NCBI GenBank assembly: GCA_963676095.1
Contig: OY781040.1
Location: 3,472,001-3,536,000, forward strand
Source: G963676095 sp963676095
GTDB taxonomy: Bacteria; Bacteroidota; Bacteroidia; Bacteroidales; Prolixibacteraceae
Reading direction: 5' to 3'
DNA length: 64,000 nucleotides
Each line of letters begins with the position of its first letter. Position 1 is the stretch's first letter. The notes beneath the pieces were generated by a model. It worked only from the letters and a program-made list of their open reading frames with translations, made no database searches and was not told the origin of the DNA. Positions 60,596-64,000 of the stretch are shown one piece after another. Position numbers and translations under genes: made by a program.

Positions 60596-62641
60596 ATGAA
60601 TAAGATTCCTGTTATATTGTTTTTGTGGTTTATCCTGATAACTGTGAGTGCTAACGGTTCAAATTCTTCGGAATGGCAGATTTGTGTGACTGATCCTTCT
60701 GGCTATACCGGGATTACACTGGCTTCAGGACGGATCGGACTGGTTTCTTCAGCTTCTCCTTTTAAAATAAAATCGGTGATATTGAACCATGTCTTTGACG
60801 ATTACGTCTATAATAAGTCCCAACAATTAAAGACAAGTCGTGTTTTGGAAGGAATCAATTTTGCGGGCCTTGACCTGATTATCGATGGTGATACGGTTTC
60901 TTCCGGAAATATCACAAACTGGCAACAGGTTTTGGATATGAAGAAGGCGAGGCTTGTTACCTCTTTCATTTATAAAGATAAAGCCCGTATTTCCTATTCT
61001 GTATACGCACTCAGGGGGATGCCCTATTCCGGGCTTACTGACGTCGAGGTGGAATCACTTAAACAGGATATAAATATTTCTGTTTCCGGGGAAATTGTTT
61101 GTCCTTCCGGTTATAGGCAAATCGTTCAAACCTTTAAGGTTTTACAGGACAATGACCGTTTTATGCCCTTACTCCAGACTGTAGCGCAAAGTCCTGCCGG
61201 AAAACATACGCTGGCAGCTACTGCCGCTTTTGTCTTTGATAATTTTTCACCGGAGCAGAAAGAGGAAGTTAATTCCCCATTTAAGCATTCGCTGACTTTT
61301 CACAAAAAGATTGAAAAAAATACGACATTCCGGTTTGCCTGGGAAGGGGCAATTTGCACTACCGGGAATTTTTCAGATCCGCAAAGCGAATCTGAGCGCA
61401 TGGCAATATACATTCTGTGTGATAATAAACAGTCGGTCATTGACGGTCATATCCGTAAATGGGATCAGTTATGGCAGGGAGATATAGAGATTGAAGGCGA
61501 TGATGAGTCTCAAAAGGATATCCGGCTTGCGCTTTATCATCTGTACGCTTTTTCGTGTCCGGGATCCGGACTAAGTATTTCTCCGATGGGTTTATCTTCG
61601 CAGGGGTATAACGGACATATCTTTTGGGATGCGGAAATATGGATGTTCCCGCCTATCCTGGTTTTTCATCCGGATATTGCCGCTACCATGCTTGATTACC
61701 GTTATAACAGGTTGGATAAGGCCAGACAAAAAGCTTCCTGTTATGGATTTAGAGGGGCAATGTTTCCCTGGGAATCTGATGACACAGGAGAAGAAGCAAC
61801 GCCGACCTTTGCTCTTACCGGGGCATTTGAACATCATATTACTGCTGATATCGGTATCGCATTCTGGAATTATTTTCAGGTAACAGGAGATCTGAGGTGG
61901 TTAAAGGAAAAAGGTTTTCCTGTAATCAGAGATGTTGCCGAATTCTGGGTTAGCCGTTCTGTAAAGAATCCGGATGGGACCTGTTCGATCAGAAATGTTG
62001 TCGGTGCAGATGAATATGCCCAGAACGTAGATGACGATGCATTTACCAACGGAGCAGCTAAGCTTGTACTAACCGATGCGCATCGTGCCGCTGAGATGCT
62101 GGAAGAAAAAACAGATCCCGCGTGGACCGAGATCGCAGATCATTTAAAATTTTATACTTTCGGAAACGGGATAACCAGGGAATATAAAGGATATGACGGG
62201 CAGATTATAAAACAGGCAGATGAGAATATGCTGGCTTATCCATTGCAATTGGAAACTGACACGACCGTAATATTAAAAAATTTGGTTTACTATGAGGGTA
62301 AAATGGACAAGAATGGCCCGGCCATGGGAGATGCCATTCTCTCTGTTCTGTATGCCCGATTGGGATATCCGGATAAAGCATACGAGATGTTCAGAAAAGC
62401 TTACATCCCGAATAAGAGAAGACCTTTCGGGGCGCTGGCTGAATCGGCCAATAGCGATAATCCGTACTTTGCAACAGGAGCGGGGGGAATGTTACAAGCT
62501 GTGCTTTTCGGCTTCGGCGGACTGGAAATTACCGAAAAGGGGATCATTCAGCAGCATTCAGCATGCCTGCCGAAGTCGTGGAAGAAATTAATTATTAGAG
62601 GGGTAGGGCCTGGTAAAAGGACTTATGCGGTTACCCGGTAG
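60596..62641 (+). CDS. GH65-type glycoside hydrolase (kojibiose/PGGHG-like)
   Basis: A 681-aa secreted enzyme (signal peptide about 1-21, ANGS). The beta-sandwich N-domain (about 25-290) precedes an (alpha/alpha)6 barrel. Diagnostic motifs are GHIFWDAEIWMFPPILVFHP (340-359), GAMFPWESDDTGEEATP (387-403), and NVVGADEYAQNVDDDAFTN with the general acid E473. QADENM (E543) follows, where inverting GH65 hydrolases have a second acid and phosphorylases a phosphate site. The architecture matches protein-glucosylgalactosylhydroxylysine glucosidase and kojibiose-active Bacteroidota hydrolases. So release of glucose from alpha-1,2-glucosides is the best guess; trehalose and other alpha-glucosides remain possible. 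It is the only enzyme of PUL3. Confidence 0.88.
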   Translation: MNKIPVILFLWFILITVSANGSNSSEWQICVTDPSGYTGITLASGRIGLVSSASPFKIKSVILNHVFDDYVYNKSQQLKTSRVLEGINFAGLDLIIDGDTVSSGNITNWQQVLDMKKARLVTSFIYKDKARISYSVYALRGMPYSGLTDVEVESLKQDINISVSGEIVCPSGYRQIVQTFKVLQDNDRFMPLLQTVAQSPAGKHTLAATAAFVFDNFSPEQKEEVNSPFKHSLTFHKKIEKNTTFRFAWEGAICTTGNFSDPQSESERMAIYILCDNKQSVIDGHIRKWDQLWQGDIEIEGDDESQKDIRLALYHLYAFSCPGSGLSISPMGLSSQGYNGHIFWDAEIWMFPPILVFHPDIAATMLDYRYNRLDKARQKASCYGFRGAMFPWESDDTGEEATPTFALTGAFEHHITADIGIAFWNYFQVTGDLRWLKEKGFPVIRDVAEFWVSRSVKNPDGTCSIRNVVGADEYAQNVDDDAFTNGAAKLVLTDAHRAAEMLEEKTDPAWTEIADHLKFYTFGNGITREYKGYDGQIIKQADENMLAYPLQLETDTTVILKNLVYYEGKMDKNGPAMGDAILSVLYARLGYPDKAYEMFRKAYIPNKRRPFGALAESANSDNPYFATGAGGMLQAVLFGFGGLEITEKGIIQQHSACLPKSWKKLIIRGVGPGKRTYAVTR

Positions 62642-62674
62642 GAATTTGGTCTAGCCGGCATTGGTTATTTTTAT

Positions 62675-62682
62675 TACTTTTG
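62675..62682 (+). promoter_or_regulatory. Candidate -7 box of the PfkB kinase gene
   Basis: TACTTTTG fits TAnnTTTG and lies 19 bases before the kinase start. No -33 TTTG lies at the usual distance (TTG at 62661 is too close, TTTG at 62645 too far). Confidence 0.4.
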
Positions 62683-62701
62683 CAAAAAAACTGAATAAAG
62701 G

Positions 62702-63691
62702 ATGCAGAAAACCCAAAAATCGATTGTGGGTATAGGAAGTGCCTTGGTCGATATTCTCATACAGCTTGACGATTACAGTATGCTGGAAGTATTTAAGCTT
62801 CCCAAGGGAAGTATGACGCTTGTAGATGCCGTGCTTTCTCAGAAGATTCTTGACTCGACAACCGGATCAAAACGGACAATCGAAACGGGTGGTTCTGCTG
62901 CGAATACTGTCCGGGGAATCGCCCAGCTTGGCGGTTCTGCCGGGTTTATCGGGAAGATCTGTGACGACGAGATGGGACATTTTTTTAAAGATGAATTTGA
63001 GAAACTAAAAATTACCCCTCATTTATATCAAAGCAACATTCCTACAGGTAAAGCTGCAACATTGATTACCCCTGATTCTGAGCGTACCTTTGGAACTTAC
63101 CTCGGGGCAGCCAGTGAACTTGCTGTTTCAGACTTGTCATCCGGTTTGTTTGCTGCTTATGATTATTTGCATATTGAAGGGTACCTGGTTTTTAATCATT
63201 CGCTTATTGAAGGGGTTCTGAAAATGGCGAAGGACAATGGCCTGAAGATTTCCATCGACATGGCCAGCTTCAATATTGTTGAAGCGGAACTCGATTTTCT
63301 CAAACATCTGATCGGCGAATATGTCGATATTGTTTTTGCCAATGAGGAAGAAGCCCGGTCCTATACGGGACTGGATCCCCGTGAAGCAGCCAGGTATTTG
63401 TCCGGACAATGTGAAATCGCTGTTGTTAAAGTTGGCAAAGATGGTTCGCTTGTCGTTTCGGGTAACCAGTTTCTGCATGTAAAAACGCGGCATGTAAAAG
63501 CAGTTGACACCACCGGGGCTGGTGATGTTTATGCTTCTGGCTTTTTATACGGGCTCGCTAATGGGTTTAGCCTGGATGCCTGTGGCAAATTGGGCTCTCT
63601 TTTGGCCAGTAAAGTAATACAGGTTCATGGGGCCAAAATACCGGAAATCTTTTGGCCGGAAATTATGAAAGAAGTTGATAAACTCAAGTAA
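62702..63691 (+). CDS. PfkB-family kinase, adenosine-kinase-like
   Basis: A 329-aa ribokinase-fold sugar/nucleoside kinase. The N-terminal GIGSALVDILIQLDD and TGGSAANTVRGIAQLGG form the substrate side. The C-terminal signature DTTGAGDVYASGF (about 267-279) has the anion hole and catalytic Asp. The strong match to Bacteroidota proteins called adenosine kinase suggests it phosphorylates adenosine to AMP, though related sugar kinases are possible. It is a single-gene unit and converges on a deoxynucleoside kinase gene 25 bp away. Confidence 0.88.
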   Translation: MQKTQKSIVGIGSALVDILIQLDDYSMLEVFKLPKGSMTLVDAVLSQKILDSTTGSKRTIETGGSAANTVRGIAQLGGSAGFIGKICDDEMGHFFKDEFEKLKITPHLYQSNIPTGKAATLITPDSERTFGTYLGAASELAVSDLSSGLFAAYDYLHIEGYLVFNHSLIEGVLKMAKDNGLKISIDMASFNIVEAELDFLKHLIGEYVDIVFANEEEARSYTGLDPREAARYLSGQCEIAVVKVGKDGSLVVSGNQFLHVKTRHVKAVDTTGAGDVYASGFLYGLANGFSLDACGKLGSLLASKVIQVHGAKIPEIFWPEIMKEVDKLK

Positions 63692-63716
63692 AAAGGTACT
63701 TTAACCGAACCGGAGA

Positions 63717-64000
63717 TCAGAACAGACCGTAAAGCTGGGCGTCTATTTTATCGATCACCGAACTCAGATCTTCTGGGTTTAGCATAAAATCAGTTTTGTC
63801 AACGCTGATAATCAATAACTTTCCTTCTTTGTAGTTACTAATCCAGGCCTCGTAACGTTCATTCAGCTGCTTCAGGTAATCGAGACGGATGGAATTCTCA
63901 TAGTCGCGTCCCCTTTTTTGGATCTGGTTGACCAGTGTCGGAACACTTGCCCTTAAGTAGATTAATAAATCCGGTGCTTTTAAGAGGCGGTTCATCAGCT
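63717..64000 (-). CDS. Deoxynucleoside kinase (C-terminal end, partial)
   Basis: This is the end of a minus-strand gene that begins beyond the window. It reads LLKAPDLLIYLRASVPTLVNQIQKRGRDYE, then LDYLKQLNERYEAWI. That is the lid and C-terminal segment of the deoxyadenosine/deoxyguanosine kinase family (LIYL, then R-x-R-x-x-E). The P-loop is outside. It would phosphorylate deoxynucleosides for salvage, a plausible neighbour of the adenosine-kinase-like gene. Confidence 0.82.
   Translation of the reverse strand, partial: LMNRLLKAPDLLIYLRASVPTLVNQIQKRGRDYENSIRLDYLKQLNERYEAWISNYKEGKLLIISVDKTDFMLNPEDLSSVIDKIDAQLYGLF

Overview
The window looks like a chromosome segment from a Bacteroidota bacterium, most like the Bacteroidales/Marinilabiliales group (the lineage is inferred). 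Three sets of ECF sigma factor, FecR-type anti-sigma factor, SusC with an N-terminal STN domain, and SusD support this. So do a HipA split into two chains, TAnnTTTG-type -7 boxes, and A/T-rich leaders that mostly lack Shine-Dalgarno sequences. It holds 41 clear protein genes, one tRNA, one complete insertion sequence, and several remnants and repeats.

Layout. 1-7.3 kb is core genome: the end of a PatB/MalY-type aminotransferase, atpC and atpD (separate from the other ATP synthase genes), a polyprenyl diphosphate synthase, an RND/MMPL exporter, an unknown protein, and tRNA-Asn. 7.3-16.6 kb is accessory: a tripartite hipB-hipS-hipT toxin-antitoxin locus with its own palindromic operators, a P-loop NTPase, an NTF2-like protein, a MocR regulator facing the 28-codon stub of a lost EamA exporter, three cupin proteins, a HAD phosphatase and a YeeE/YedE sulfur transporter. 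16.8-36.3 kb is PUL1: sigma/anti-sigma genes separated by an IS, then susC and susD, a GH127-type gene flanked by a 125-bp direct repeat, and a strikingly G+C-rich block with two GH29 enzymes (one fused to a trehalase/GH63-like domain) and a GH3. 36.7-46.6 kb is PUL2: sigma, anti-sigma, susC, susD and two surface lipoproteins, with no enzyme. A 28-nt near-identical direct repeat lies just outside PUL1+PUL2 on both sides, so the two may have moved as one island of about 30 kb. 46.9-53.1 kb has a SNF2-type helicase and a NEW3-domain/ABC transporter operon with unusually strong Shine-Dalgarno sites. 53.4-62.6 kb is PUL3: an array of 12-bp palindromes, sigma, anti-sigma, susC, susD and a GH65-type enzyme. 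The window ends with an adenosine-kinase-like gene and the end of a deoxynucleoside kinase gene.

How it works together. In each PUL the SusC STN domain should report glycan binding to FecR across the periplasm, releasing the sigma factor to transcribe susCD and the enzymes. From its enzymes, PUL1 (with PUL2 supplying extra capture proteins) probably handles a fucosylated, possibly L-arabinofuranose-containing glycan. PUL3 probably handles an alpha-glucoside cleaved by the GH65 enzyme. The substrates are inferred from families, not shown by the sequence.
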